Assembly (NCBI GenBank): GCA_023014365.1
Contig: JAEBUN010000008.1
Coordinates: 186,001 to 250,000 of the forward strand
Source: Lepiota brunneoincarnata
Lineage: Eukaryota; Basidiomycota; Agaricomycetes; Agaricales; Agaricaceae
Length of the DNA stretch: 64,000 bases
Reading direction: 5' to 3'
The position numbers and the translations under genes are program-made. Shown one piece after another: positions 1 through 11,613 of this stretch. The notes under the pieces are model-generated. The model saw only the letters and a list, made by a program, of their open reading frames with translations. It searched no databases and was not told where the DNA came from. Numbering within the stretch: the stretch's first letter is position 1; every line of letters starts with the position of its first letter.

Positions 1-457
1 TTCTTGTTCGGTCACCGGTTGTGGCTGCGCGTCGCCGTTAGAATATCTTCCGCGTATCGCTCGTGTTTTTTCCGTTTGTTTATGTTCATACCCCGCTTAC
101 TATACTACGTTATTATTGTAGAGTATATCTCATGGATGGACGATACCTGCTCGAAATTCATAACTTTCGCATTCAAGAACTAGGTCGAAAATACCGACAT
201 GGGCTACACTATAAATGGGATATAAGAACTTCTTTGATAGTGCGGGGGAGAATGAGGGAAATAAATGACTTGCGGGAATGGAAGGGCCTGTAAAATGCAT
301 GACGGGAAAACGGGCACAGCGGAGTAAGAAATAATGGAGATAGCAAAATGCCAGAACAGGTCCATGGAATTGGAACGGAAAGGATACAAATAAGTAGGCT
401 CTGATTTTGCAGGGGGTGGGGAATGGGGAACGGGGGAACCAAATCAAAAGACAACCT
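1..457. other. No gene seen; 3' flank of the F-box/WD40 gene
   Basis: Only shadow frames are present. The part next to 458 is probably the 3' untranslated region of the minus-strand F-box gene. Nothing else is recognised. Confidence 0.5.
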
Positions 458-2741
458 TCAACTGCTAAAGCTCCATATCTTAACGTCGTTGTCATCGCTC
501 CCTGACACAATCTTATCTTCCCCAAGTGCAAGGCAACTCACAGCGGCTTGGTGGCCAACAAGAGTAGCAGTACATTTGCCCTCCTCCCTCGACCATACCT
601 ACAGCTCTCCATCAGCAGACGGTCCAACACAGCAGAATATAAAGGTGCAAACCTTGACAGTACGGTCATGACTCCCACTCACCAACCTCAATTTATCACC
701 CGCAACAGCCCAAACGCCCTCAATGTGCCCAAAAAACGTGCGCACGGTCTTGCCAGTCTCGATGTCCCACATCTTGATGGTGTTGTCCAGACTGCCTGAT
801 ATCAGCAGTGGCTTTTTCTTTCTCTTGTCTGCTTCTCTATCAGGGCCCATACAGGAGCTCGGCTTCAGGTTTGAATTGGTGGTGGATGATACAGGGAAAA
901 TTGAGGCGACGCAACTCCGCGAGAATACATCTGGATCGGCGTCCAAAGGTCTGCTGCCCGTCGCCCCGTCCGCATTCATATCTACCACCTCTTCGTCCTC
1001 CCCACTCCCACACTCATCCACCAACTTCATACTCTGTACTTGTCCCACATGGCCGGTGAATTGTTTGATACACGTCCGTTGTGTCAGATCCCAGAGCTTA
1101 ATCGTGCCGTCGTCCGAGGCAGAGAATAACATCTTGCCGGGATCGATCTGCAGAGCGTACTGCTGATTCGACGCAGCCACGGCCGGTCTATCCAACAGTG
1201 AGCTCGACTCCGGATTTGTACCTCTCGTCAGATTCGAATCCCACAGCTGTACCGAATTTACCCAGTCAGAGTGTCCTCTCAGCGTAAAGGCGCCGCCCGT
1301 CCTCAAATTCCACACTTTGATTGTCGCATCCACGCTCCCAGATGCCAACACATTTGAATCAAAGTTTAAACACACCACACCCTCCGTATGACCGGTCAAC
1401 GTTCTGATACATCTACCCCTCCTCCAGTCCCACACTTTGATCGTGTTGTCCATGCTGCCAGTGATCAACTTTACCTCGTCAAACTGCAATGCCCTAACGG
1501 CCCTCGTGTGCCCCTTTAGACAGTGCAGCTCGACGCCCGTCTCCATATTCCATACACGGATGGTGCGGTCATACGACCCAGTGATAAGCACGGGGAACGC
1601 AGGATGCGGGAGAGTCTCCAGAAACTGCAGACACATGATACCATCTGTATGGCCTTTGAGAGTCCGGACAGTGCACCGTCCTCTTCGCCAATTCCGCTCA
1701 ACGGTCATGCGCTCACAATATACATCCTTCCAGGGTCGTGTGACGGATTGCGAAACGGAGTTGGTCGAGGTGGAGGGTGGGAGTAGGGAAGAGAAAGAGG
1801 CAATAAGGGAACAAGCACTATTGACCGGGACGGTATCCTCAGATTTTTGGCGCTTCAACGCCGGGGTTAAGAGGTCCGTCGAATCATCAGAGGCCCTCTT
1901 CAGGGGTTGGTTTGGTAATAGAGGCGACAACTCGGTGGCTGCGAGCAAGGGGGCGGACGATTGAGAAAGAAAAAGGGGTTGTGGTGTTGGTAGCAACGGC
2001 GAGGAACAAGGAGTAGATGAAGGTAGGCGTACGACTCGCTTCTTCTTTTCAAGTATCGGAAGCCCCCACCCACATTTGGTGCATTTTTGTCCGATGTGTT
2101 GCTCGCAAATGCCCCGCCAAAGGATATCATCGTCGGCGAGTGCCTTCCACTGCCTCGACACTTGAGCAGCTCTGCAGAGTGATGTGGCATCGAGGTACTT
2201 GAGGATCTTGAGGTTGACTTCGCGGGGTAGGACGACAAATGGATCGATGCGGATGAGGTGGGCGAGGTGCTCAGTGAGGAGGGAGAGCTGGGAGAAGCAG
2301 CACATGGTGAGGAGGCCTTGGAGGATGAGGGCACGACGAGGATGCGACGAGGAGGAGAATGCGGACCAGATTGCATTGACCTGTTCTCTCTCCTCGAGGG
2401 GAAGGGCGTCGAGAGACTGCGCATATATATAGTCAGTAATTAGGCTGCCCTAGTACGAACTGGGGGGCAGATACCTGCTGGAGCTTGAGGTTGGTTCCCT
2501 CGTCCGCCATACGCTGGTGACGGACGCAGAGCTTGCGTGGGGGTGGCTGCTGCGTCGCTGGTTCTGGGTGGTCGGACCTGGGGCTCGGTGGGGGGGAGTC
2601 CAGGTCATCGGGGACGACAGGAGGGGTAGGTTCAAATGAGATGGGTATGTCGGGACGATCTTCGGGATGATCGTCAGGGGCCATCGTGGCAAGACGGGCG
2701 GCGGGGAGTGTGTCGCAAACGTAAGAAGAGGTAGACGCCAT
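458..2741 (-). CDS. MET30: F-box/WD40 protein, MET30/SconB type SCF ubiquitin ligase receptor
   Basis: Complement of exons 458-598, 653-2416 and 2475-2741 (723 aa; introns 54 and 58 nt, both GT-AG and phase 0). It is the substrate receptor of an SCF E3 ligase. In yeasts and moulds MET30/SconB down-regulates sulfur assimilation by acting on the Met4/CYS3-type activator. The N-terminal block before the F-box carries the family's typical conserved stretch. The F-box starts near residue 140 at VVLPREVNLKILKYLDATSL and is followed by CTKCGWGLP, which is diagnostic for this subfamily. WD40 repeats with GSYDRTIRVWN, GSMDNTIKVWD and GSVDATIKVWN follow. The last repeat is completed only through the third exon (DNDVKIW, then stop). 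The start at 2741 is the first ATG that keeps the N-terminal homology. Family known; substrate inferred. Confidence 0.9.
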
Positions 2742-3005
2742 GGATGGAGGCGAGGGCGGGTGGATGTCTTTTGTACAAAAGGAAAGGTTACGTCGCACGA
2801 CAAATGTCGCCATCCAGTGATCATTTTTCTCGGAAGCCCCATAAATCACAGCAATCTTTGTTATTTCCACACAACTTGATGTATACACATGTCGCGTCAT
2901 TCAATTCAAGATATATAAAAGTAGAAGAAACGAGACGAGCGCCAAACAACGAAATATCACTCGGCCGTCGTCCTCCCCAGCTCGCGGGGAGGACACTGGC
3001 TCGCT

Positions 3006-4701
3006 TCAGTCCAGGGTGATCTTCATCTGTTCAAGTGGTATGGGCACAAAGCCCTCCAGCACAATCGACCGCGAGGCCAGCTCCCGTTCGCAATGTGGCG
3101 GAACAAGCTGTCGGATCAAGTCCGGTCGCACAGAGAGCTCTGTTTTTTTTTTTCTTTTTCTCAGCGGACAGTATTAGGTCTTAGTGACTCAGAATCACCC
3201 ACCCTCGCGCGTAAAGTCAAAGAGCGGCGGGAAATCCTTGCCGTTCGGCATCCTTGCGCCCTCGGCTCGCAGCTCGTCAAAAAATGGGTGAACCATCGCT
3301 TCAACTGAGCTCAACCGTGCGCCTGGTGTGTATTCCAACAACTTGGAGACCAAGTCAATCGCTTCGGGTGCTGTACGGGGTCGAAAAACCTGTACAGCAT
3401 CTGATGAACATGCGACGCCTGAGTAAAAAGCACCTCGGGAACTTACTTTCGAGAACGGGTGGGGCTTGATTTGTGGGAACTTGTGTTCCATATAGTTGGG
3501 GTTCATTGTCTTGATCTGCTCTCGTGAAGGCGTCCCCAGCACCTTGATAATTTCTACCAACTGGTCAATCCCGCTCTCTCCAGGGAACAAGGGTTGACCC
3601 AGCATCAACTCTGCCATGACACACCCCGTTGACCAGATGTCTGAAAGCAGCTCAATTAGCTAACGAAATTCTATATAAAGACAAGCAGGTACTTGCCAAT
3701 ATTAGTCGTGTAGTTGGTTGCGCCAAAAATCAGCTCAGGCGCCCGATAATATCTTGAGCAAATGTAGCTAACGTTGGGTTCGCCTGCGACAAGGATCTTC
3801 GCAGAACCAAAGTCGCACAGTTTGAGGACGCCCGTGGCAGGGTTAAGGAGGAGATTCTGGGGCTTGATATCGCGGTGGCAAATTCCAACAGAGTGGATGT
3901 AGGCAAGGGAGCGGAGGAGCTGGTACATGTACAATTTAATTTGTAGCATCGGCATTGGTTGTTTAAGCTTGGCGTAATGACGGCTGGCGCGGTAAACGGT
4001 TTCGGGGACATATTCAAGCACAAGGTTAAGATACACTTCGTCTTTCTGATGGGAGGCTGGATCAGCTAGGGGACTGATGGCGGCAAAAGAAAAGCAGTCA
4101 ACCTTTTCGCCATTCGAGTAGAAAAAGGCCTTGAGATCGACAACATTTGGATGAGAAACAAGCCTCATGATTTGGAGCTCGCGATTCTGACGGGGGTAGA
4201 AAGAGCACGGATCAGGCTCGTGGTTTGAGGAAACGCAGGAAACGGTGATCGGGGAGAAAAATGGAGGGAGGCAACAAGATATCAGGATGATTGATCCGGA
4301 ACTGACCTTGAACCGCTTGTCCTGCAGCACCTTCTTAATAGCAATATCTTCGCCTTCGCCCTGGCCGCTGATGAGCTTTGCTTGGAAAACGACACCAAAG
4401 GAGCCGTTCCCGACGACTTTGCAATTGGTGTAGGAGATCTCCTTGGTCTCCCCAGACTTGCCATCGGAAGCGATGACCTTGACGACCTTGTGGGGGTCAT
4501 CGATAGCTGATGTGAGAGGCGGAGACACGGGGGAAAGGATGATCGGACACGATTCACGGAAGAGGAACCAGGGAGGAGGCAGGGATGCGGAATTGGAGAG
4601 GCGGCAATGGATGGAGAAGAGAATGAGACAGAATTTGAAGGAGAGAAGAAGAAAAACGTACGGGAAATCTTGACACCGTTGATAGGACCGTGTGTTGCCA
4701 T
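3006..4701 (-). CDS. GSK3: Glycogen synthase kinase-3 (shaggy) Ser/Thr kinase
   Basis: Complement of 3006-3139, 3203-3389, 3447-3640, 3697-4045, 4103-4186, 4307-4506 and 4662-4701 (395 aa, the usual fungal GSK3 length). All catalytic marks are present: glycine loop GNGSFGVVF, lysine in IAIKK, catalytic loop [15 protein letters not shown], and the activation-loop tyrosine in [12 protein letters not shown]. The C-terminal tail with [14 protein letters not shown] and [12 protein letters not shown] is carried by the last exon, which a single-frame reading misses. The 3641-3696 intron begins with GC instead of GT. The role of the family is control of glycogen, morphogenesis and cell-cycle targets by phosphorylation of primed substrates. 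A purine-rich GAG repeat lies upstream at 4885-4910. Confidence 0.95.
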
Positions 4702-4884
4702 GACTAAAGGGAAAAGAGGAGGGGAGTGACAGAGACAGAGAAGTGTCTGTTGAAAGGAGCCAAGAGCACGAGGCGGACGGGTGTATTGTAGGGAGGATGA
4801 CGGCGGGGGGAAGAGTGATGGGTGGCAGAAGGAGATGGGGGGAGAGGTATAGATGAGGATGGAGCAACGAGGCCTGGTGAAGTA

Positions 4885-4910
4885 GAGGAGGAGGAGGAGG
4901 AGGAGGAGGA
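4885..4910. repeat. GAG trinucleotide repeat
   Basis: About eight perfect GAG units read on the plus strand, upstream of the GSK3 start, in its probable 5' untranslated or promoter region. Confidence 0.8.
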
Positions 4911-5496
4911 TGAGCTGGGAACTGGCAGCGGGCAGGAGGACAGAGAGTGAGTTTGTGATGATCAAGTGACCCTCAACTCAGACACCAAATATATACAAAT
5001 AATCCCTCGACCACCACTAACAACTACTTGTACTACTGAGTGCCACAGGCGGGCGATGACGAAGAAAGGGGAGGAGCAGGAAGAGGAGCAGGAGCAGGAA
5101 GAAGTAAGAGGAAGAGTAGCCAGTGTTCATTTGTCACTCGTTTCGAGATCTTCATTCCGTTAGTCTCTGTCTGGTGGAACTGTTGCAACACGACATTGTC
5201 CATGGGAATTCCCCATCACCTCCCCTTCCTTCCCGACATCGTATCGATGTTCTCATGCCCAGAACAATAGAACGACCTCGACATCCGGAAAAAGAAAGCC
5301 GTCCGGTCACAGCTGTCAGTGAATTCACAACGAACCTCCACCCTGGCCCTTCCGTCACCCGCGTCCCTCTTCCCCCTCACTGACCTACTCCCACCCCTCA
5401 AGACTTATTGATGACGAATGCGCAACAGGCGCGCTAGTTGGCATGACAAGGCGCGAAACGAGGCTCCATGTATAAAGCCTCTTCCCTCTCCCCCGA

Positions 5497-5769
5497 TCAC
5501 CTAGAGATCCACCACCCACGGAACGAATCTCTCCGAGAAGATGCCTCCCAATCTTTGACGCCTTTCAACGCACGCAGCTCCGCTCTCCAAGATACATTCC
5601 CATAGTGGATCTCTGCAGTGGAACGAATATCGATCAAGCTCAGAAGTCCCGGCTTGTATGGGAGACAGGTTGACATATTTGTGTAGGTCGCTTCGATCAT
5701 TAGCCTCGTGATTGTAAATGAAAATTTCGACGGCAACGAGCACAACGCCTTTGACGGCGCCGTGCACAA
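5497..5769 (-). other. Unassigned minus-strand reading frame, possible gene relic
   Basis: A 90-codon frame, with an ATG-initiated version starting inside it, has a composition that looks partly protein-like. Another overlapping frame extends to 5878 but lacks an ATG start. I recognise no family and no clean intron joins the frames. It may be a decayed gene or chance. Confidence 0.15.
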
Positions 5770-6394
5770 CTGCTAGTAAATCCGGGAGGTTTTGGGCCCT
5801 CCCAGATCCACCTGGCCAGGATTTGCAAATGAATCTTGTGCGGCTACCTCTTGAAATGCAAACTGTGGGGGCCGGCACCTGTCAACCAGAGCCACGGCGG
5901 TTAAGTTTTACATACTCCCATGAGCTTTGAATCTCTATTCCAGCGAAACACAAGATCCTCAAGTTCGAACTGGATACCTACCATCCTATTGAGCAATTCC
6001 GGCGGCATGGGTGCAAGGCCACACAACCCATTTCCAAACAACCAGCTCGCCTTCGCCTAGGACCTCACAGTGACAATTTTACGATTGGGAAGGCGGATTA
6101 CGCTACATGCTTACTGCGAGATTCTTCTGCGAGGCCGCGCATCTATGTATCAATCTCACAACTGGCGCTCGCGCATCTCAATGCCCCAATCTTGCTTCCA
6201 CCTACACACGCTCTCTTCTCTTACATATGTCCTGCTTCCCTTCCTCGATGGCGTATAAATGTCCATTTCCTGTCCGGGCATATTTTTGTGTATGGATCTG
6301 TGGACATAGTGGGCCTCTCATAAATCTTCCTCGGTACATCTCACCTCTTCGCTTTCTTACTTCCCCCTCCCCCGTGGGACATAAAGTACTTGAC

Positions 6395-8898
6395 ATGCCT
6401 TCCTCACCGAGCTGGGCAGCCACCTCGCCTACAAGCACCCTTCAAAGACAAAGCACTGGCACCACGCGGCCCACCAGTCCCGTCTCGCAAACCCGCCGGC
6501 ATAGTCAGAGCCGGCATCCGGATGGCCGCCAGACGCTCACGTCTAATGACAAGCCCCATGCATATCCAGGCAACGGCACTCATGATGACCCCTACATCGT
6601 CAACTGGGGCCTCGACGACCCCGAAAATCCTTACAACTGGTCAACGGCACGAAGATGGCTGATTACGGCTCAGGTATGCCGCTGCCCCCCCTCAAGATCA
6701 GGATCAACAACTCAACCTGCTGCAGCTCGCTTTGACTACTTTTACGGTCTCCTTTAGTAGCTCTTCATATAGCGGTGGTTTGCAGAATATCATTCGGGAC
6801 ATGGACATCTCGGACAGCATCGCGATCCTTGGCATATCGCTATACGTCTTGGGTTTTGCCCTGGGGTGTGTCCCCCATACAGTTATCTGGGAGAGCTTCA
6901 TTAACAGAGTATCAGACCCCTTATCTTTGCGCCACTGGGCGAGGTGAGCCAAGTGTCTTATCCATTGAGCAAAGGTCTAATACGTCTTGGTCACTAAAGA
7001 TGTTTGGCAGGGCAAGTCTGATTTACTTCTGCCAGACCTTCCCACTCACCAAGCCTATTCATTATAGCGTATAATTTTCCTCGTGACCCTCTCCCTCTAT
7101 ACCTTTTTGCAGCTACCAGGTGCTCTCAGCAAGAACCTTGCGACCCTCCTCTCGTGCCGTCTCTTGACTGGGATATGCGGTTCCTCGCGTGCGTCCCCAC
7201 CGGATCCTAGGGGGTCATAGGATGCTTATTTCTTGTAGCCCTTACAAATGCAGGCGGTGTTGTGTCCGATATCTGGAACTTCCGTGAACGTGGACTGGCT
7301 TCCGCGATTTACGCGACTGTCCCATTTTTAGGTCCAGGTGTGTAACCGAATGCTAATATCAGCACACAATGGACTTGACTTTTCTCTCTCCAGTAATTGG
7401 CCCTATCGTGGGCGGCTTTGTCGCCCAAAACCCTCATCTCGGGTGGCGGTCGAACTTTTGGATCGTGTTCATGTTTGCCGCGCTTACGTTGATCGTCGGT
7501 TACTTCGTTACTCCCGAAACAGTACGCCCCCTGCCTCAAGCTCTTTGGCTCCATTAAACTTTGTTGCGCGGCAGTACGCCCCTGTTCTTCTCCGCCGGCG
7601 GGCAAAGGCACTTCAGAAAGCATCCAATAATATGATCTGCTATAGTTCAATGCATGATCGTGGCCAATCCAAATCTTTCCTCCAGGTTATGCGGACGAAT
7701 CTCAGCAGACCATTCAGTAAGCAGCAACTTGCCTTTGTGTCGTTTTTCACACCATGCGCTCTGTCCAGTCTTCTTTATTACTGAACCTATCGTCCTCCTA
7801 CTGGCCATCTACACCTCTATTGTATATGGCACCCTCTACGCTCTCTTTTCGGCTTTTCCTATCGTTTTCCAGCACCACAGGGGGTTCACCTCTGGGCAGG
7901 GTGGGCTCGCTTTTCTCGGGGTTGGACTGGGTGTCGCCATAGGGACTGGGTCCCAGTCCATACAGAACAGGATTTACCGTAAGAGTATGGATCGCAGCCG
8001 CGCAGGTCGTGCCCCACCCGAAGCGTAAGCCCCTTGAACCGCTTTTCACACTCCTAGCCCCAACTCAATCGTTCTTTCGACAGCCGCCTCCATATAGCTA
8101 TCGTGGGCGGAGTCCTCGCCCCGGTCGGACTCTGGTGGTTTGCATGGTACGCAGAAACCGATATCCGAGCACCAACTCAGCCGCTAATTCGCCCAAACTT
8201 CTTGTCCCAATCCTGATATTAGGACTTCAATGCCCAACGTACACTGGATAGTTCCGATCCTTGCGGGTACCCCATTCGGCGCTGGAGTCGCACAGATCTT
8301 ACAGAGCCTAACTGCCTATCTCATGGATGCCTACAACGTCTACTTCGCTAGCGCCATCGCAGCAACCATTGTTTTGCGTTCGTTCTGCGGTGCGGTTTTC
8401 CCGTTGTTCAGCCCAAGCATGTTCAACACCCTTGGGGACCAATGGGCTATGAGCGTGTTTGCTATATTGTCAACAGTTTGCATGCCTATCCCTCTCTTGT
8501 TCTGGGTATGTCCCGGGTCTCCCCAACTTTGTCCCCCCCCCTTCTCTTCCTGGGCCTTTCTTTTTTTACAATATGAATTGCAGGATTACAAATCATCGCT
8601 AACGCCTTGGTTATCTGATCCCACATAGAGATATGGCCGATGGATTCGTAGCAAATCCCGTGCAGCATACAAGGACACCGACGCGGGTGACATCCAGGGT
8701 TCAGCATTGGGCCCCAGTATTGGATTCTCTTCACAACCCGAAACCGTTTACGAAAAAGAGGGGACTGGCCCGATGGAAGGCGATACTCATCAGCTGAATG
8801 CCAGTACCCAAGTTAACCGCGGTGACGATACCCCATTGGAACACACACGAGCTGAGGCCCCAGTTCTCAACGATATAAGTGGTGGTGTGGCTTGTTGA
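6395..8898 (+). CDS. Major facilitator superfamily exporter, DHA1 (Tpo1/Flu1-like) type
   Basis: Twelve exons: 6395-6673, 6726-6865, 6916-6943, 7000-7011, 7068-7188, 7239-7337, 7394-7521, 7575-7716, 7769-8024, 8084-8146, 8223-8505, 8629-8898 (606 aa). The N-terminal tail is Ser/Thr-rich and cytosolic. The pre-membrane signature DDPENPYNWS is near residue 75. Loop motifs GPLIFAPLGEMFGRR, the GGV.SDIW segment and the helix-5 motif GPIVGGFVAQ fit 12-TM proton antiporters for drugs or polyamines. Exon 4 has only 12 nt (MFGR) and its downstream intron (7012-7067) is GC-AG; both are required to give the loop 2-3 signature. The substrate cannot be told from sequence. Confidence 0.9.
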
Positions 8899-9961
8899 GG
8901 ACCCTTCGAGCTTGACACGCGACGTATAGCTTGAGGATACCAGGAGACGGACAGGTGGAGAGGGACTCCGCCAGTGGTTCTCTCGATTTTACCGCGCTAT
9001 CACCACGCCATCTTTGTGCCCTAATCTCCATTTTTTTTATTGCTGGCCTTGGTTGGCAGTGGTCGTACATGGGCCATGGGTGACATCACGTCTTTCTTCC
9101 TCCGCTGCACTTAGGTAGACAACGGACCTCCACTTCATCCACCCCATATTTCACTTTCATCTTGGGCATATCGGTGTACGTTGTTGCACACAATAGATCG
9201 ATCGGTTTTTTGGGAGGGTGTTCCTCCACCTGACCCCCATAGGAGTGGTATAAGTGCTCGCCCGGGCATATTATCTCCGGTGAGTTTCAAGCTCATCGGA
9301 TACTCTGGAGGGGCTCCCCTCTGTTCGGTACACCTAGTGAGGCAGCGCTCGTCTTTAGTTCACGATCGTCTCCGAGAGAATCCTGTCATATCCGCGGTTT
9401 CAACAATGAAGCAAAATGGCTCATTCACAAGACGTTCACTACACTCATGGCAGTGTAAATTAGTATGGGCTAGGCGTGCGGCTCTCCGCTCCTGCAGCGC
9501 CACCAGCGGACATAAAGCAAAGGTACAGATGAGCGGGTAGGGTAATGAATGGCAGAGGGTTTGTAAAACCCCAAGGTACTGCGCGGACGCCAGAAAGCCG
9601 TCACATGCGTGTAACCAAATTCACTGTCGCGTTTTGCTGTGACGACTGTGATGGTGATATTTCCTCTTCTTCGGCTGCCGCAGTTCTCCATCAGGTCTAC
9701 TTGTGTACTGGGAGCTAGACTGTTGTACAAGAGTATCGGCGTACCCCACCCTCGTGCTAGTGATGCTTGGTCGAGTTGAGGGGTCAAGTGCCGGCCCCGG
9801 CCCACCCAGGCGTCCATTGTCGTCTGGTACTAGTGCGGTCTCGAGACTGGGCCTGACCCCTACCTGTACGTAGTAGTGAGTAGTCTGCGTTGCATTGTAA
9901 GGACTTCCATGGGACAACTCGGCTGACCTCTCGGTCTTACTCCGTTGTTCGGGAGGTTGCC
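8899..9961. other. Convergent intergenic region, no gene seen
   Basis: About 1.06 kb between the 3' ends of the MFS gene and the tRNase Z gene. Short open frames on both strands show no recognisable protein and no splice pattern. It probably holds both 3' untranslated regions. Confidence 0.4.
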
Positions 9962-11485
9962 TTACAGGAACTCAGTGCTGTACGTACTTGTCATACTTAC
10001 TGTCGTTGGGAATGGCACCAGACCAATTGGATTTGTGTCTAGCAGTGGCGTTGGTGGAGAATGGCTTGGATTAGGTTCGGGATTTGGTACCAGGACGCTC
10101 ATGAAGTCCAAGGCAACGGTGGCCGCATGGCCTTCAGGAGGATCCCACGCTTTTGTTGCTTGACTTTCCAAGTCTGCAATTATTCTACTTGCGAAGGTCC
10201 AATTCTCTCCAATCCGAGGGGCAGGGAACCTACAAGGTGAAGTTGGGTATGAAAAATATGACAAACACTAGGGTAAGCGGGAAGGTGACTTACCTTCCGC
10301 CAATGTGATTCAGCACCAGCTTTTGCGCTTGAATGCGTTTTGCAAACTCTCCGGCCATAACTGGTGTTGAATGTCCTCTCGCGAGGGTCGTCTTCATGAC
10401 ATCTTCGTGGGTCCTCCTGGACAGTCTGCCGCTTTTGTCAGTGCCTGGGGAGATAGTGGAATCCGTGGCTTCGTGAATGAGTAGGGTTGGTCTGGGGTTG
10501 GAACATAACGGAATAATAGGTGAGGGATCATACGTATCACCCAAAATAACGACCTTGCGCCGGGGCGACGTTGTTTCCTCAAATACGTAACCAATACATG
10601 GTTCTGTGAGACGTCACGATGAGTTTGCAATGTGGATACAGAGGGGCTCGCCTCGGTGAAGAATAGGTCCTGCGTGGGCAACGATTTCAGCATATCGCCT
10701 CGAAGTGGCCGTGGAGGTTATTTGGTGCCAGAGTCCATCCTGTCCTGCACGGATATCTCTCCCTGGGACTTCACTACAATGTAGGACATCCCACTGCTTG
10801 AAGTCAAGTCCAGAGGATGGATCCGACTCGTCAGATGGTGGATTACAAGGGGTTATTGGGTCATCCTTTGTGAGAAGCTCATGTACAACGTAGGTATCTG
10901 AGGTCCGCGAAAATGTCATTTTGAGGTTTTGACGAATGAATGAGCGGAGGCCAGCTGGTCCGTAAATCTCGATGCTTGGCTAGGGACAACGAAATTAGTT
11001 GGAACGGAAGGCTCCGTACAAAATAGACGGACAGGCTTTCTACTAGCTATAGCATTTGACACCGGGGGGCGCTCGTCGAGGCGGGGTGGATATAGAACGT
11101 TTCGCAGAAGAGTAGGGATGCCCATGACATGATCCGCTGGGTGTGGGATGAGGAGGGGGGATACCACATACATAGGCGGATGGGCGTTACGCACGGTGCA
11201 TGTGAGTAACAAACAGCTTGTTGACTCGTTTCAGTCTTGGTATGGACGCGCCTTGCCTTGAGGGCTGGAGAGAGAATTGTCGGGTTGTCCCTTCGGCACA
11301 GTCGACCACTATGTGGTGAGGTGGAGCCTGGTGAGTGATATAAGGACACAACTGTAGGTGAGGGACGTACTCCATAGATTATCACCGGGAAGGAGGTCGC
11401 AGACGAGAGAAGAGCAGTTGCGGTTTTCAGTGGGCCCACCGCCACTGGAAGTGCCGAGGAAGGTGATGCTCATTGTGTGCAGCAT
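9962..11485 (-). CDS. tRNase Z (ribonuclease Z), short form, tRNA 3'-end processing
   Basis: Complement of 9962-10229, 10294-10603, 10652-10979, 11063-11136, 11195-11308 and 11371-11485 (402 aa). The endonuclease cuts the 3' trailer from pre-tRNA with a metallo-beta-lactamase fold. The sequence starts at once with the fold (ITFLGTSSGGGPT), as in ELAC1-type short forms. The metal motif HMHPDH is assembled across the exon 2/3 junction. Further motifs are IEIYGPAGLRSFIRQNL, AGPILHREPCIGYVFEE, LGDTYD, HEATD, ARGHST and NHIGGR. The intron 10604-10651 starts GC (GAG before GCGAGC); the only GT alternative would give a stop. The start could be 11485 or the ATG four codons later. The extra C-terminal tail has no recognised domain. 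Confidence 0.9.
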
Positions 11486-11613
11486 GGCTTGTCTGTTGTC
11501 GGTGGGTGTAGCGAGCAATGAGAGAAAGCATCTAACGCGTCCACGTGACCCACACCAGTTGTTCCAAATGAACCAAGTTGCCAGCCAACCCTTTCTTCCC
11601 TACTTACTCTCAA
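11486..11613. promoter_or_regulatory. Compact bidirectional promoter
   Basis: Only 128 bp separate the start codon of tRNase Z (-) from the first in-frame ATG of the Ser-rich protein (+). Both core promoters must overlap here or lie in 5' exons. No TATA box was identified with confidence. Confidence 0.4.

Larger units (their letters stand above)
4702..6394. promoter_or_regulatory. Shared upstream region of GSK3 (-) and the MFS exporter (+)
   Basis: A 1.7 kb gap separates two divergent genes, so both promoters must lie here. It contains a GAG trinucleotide run (4885-4910), a second GA/CAG-rich stretch near 5065-5110, and a weak unassigned minus-strand frame around 5497-5878. No defined operator was recognised. 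Confidence 0.4.

Noticed and set aside
6202..8251. Several open frames within the MFS region that could be separate small genes
   Set aside because: They are intron read-through of the 12-exon MFS gene; spliced phase and transporter motifs explain them.
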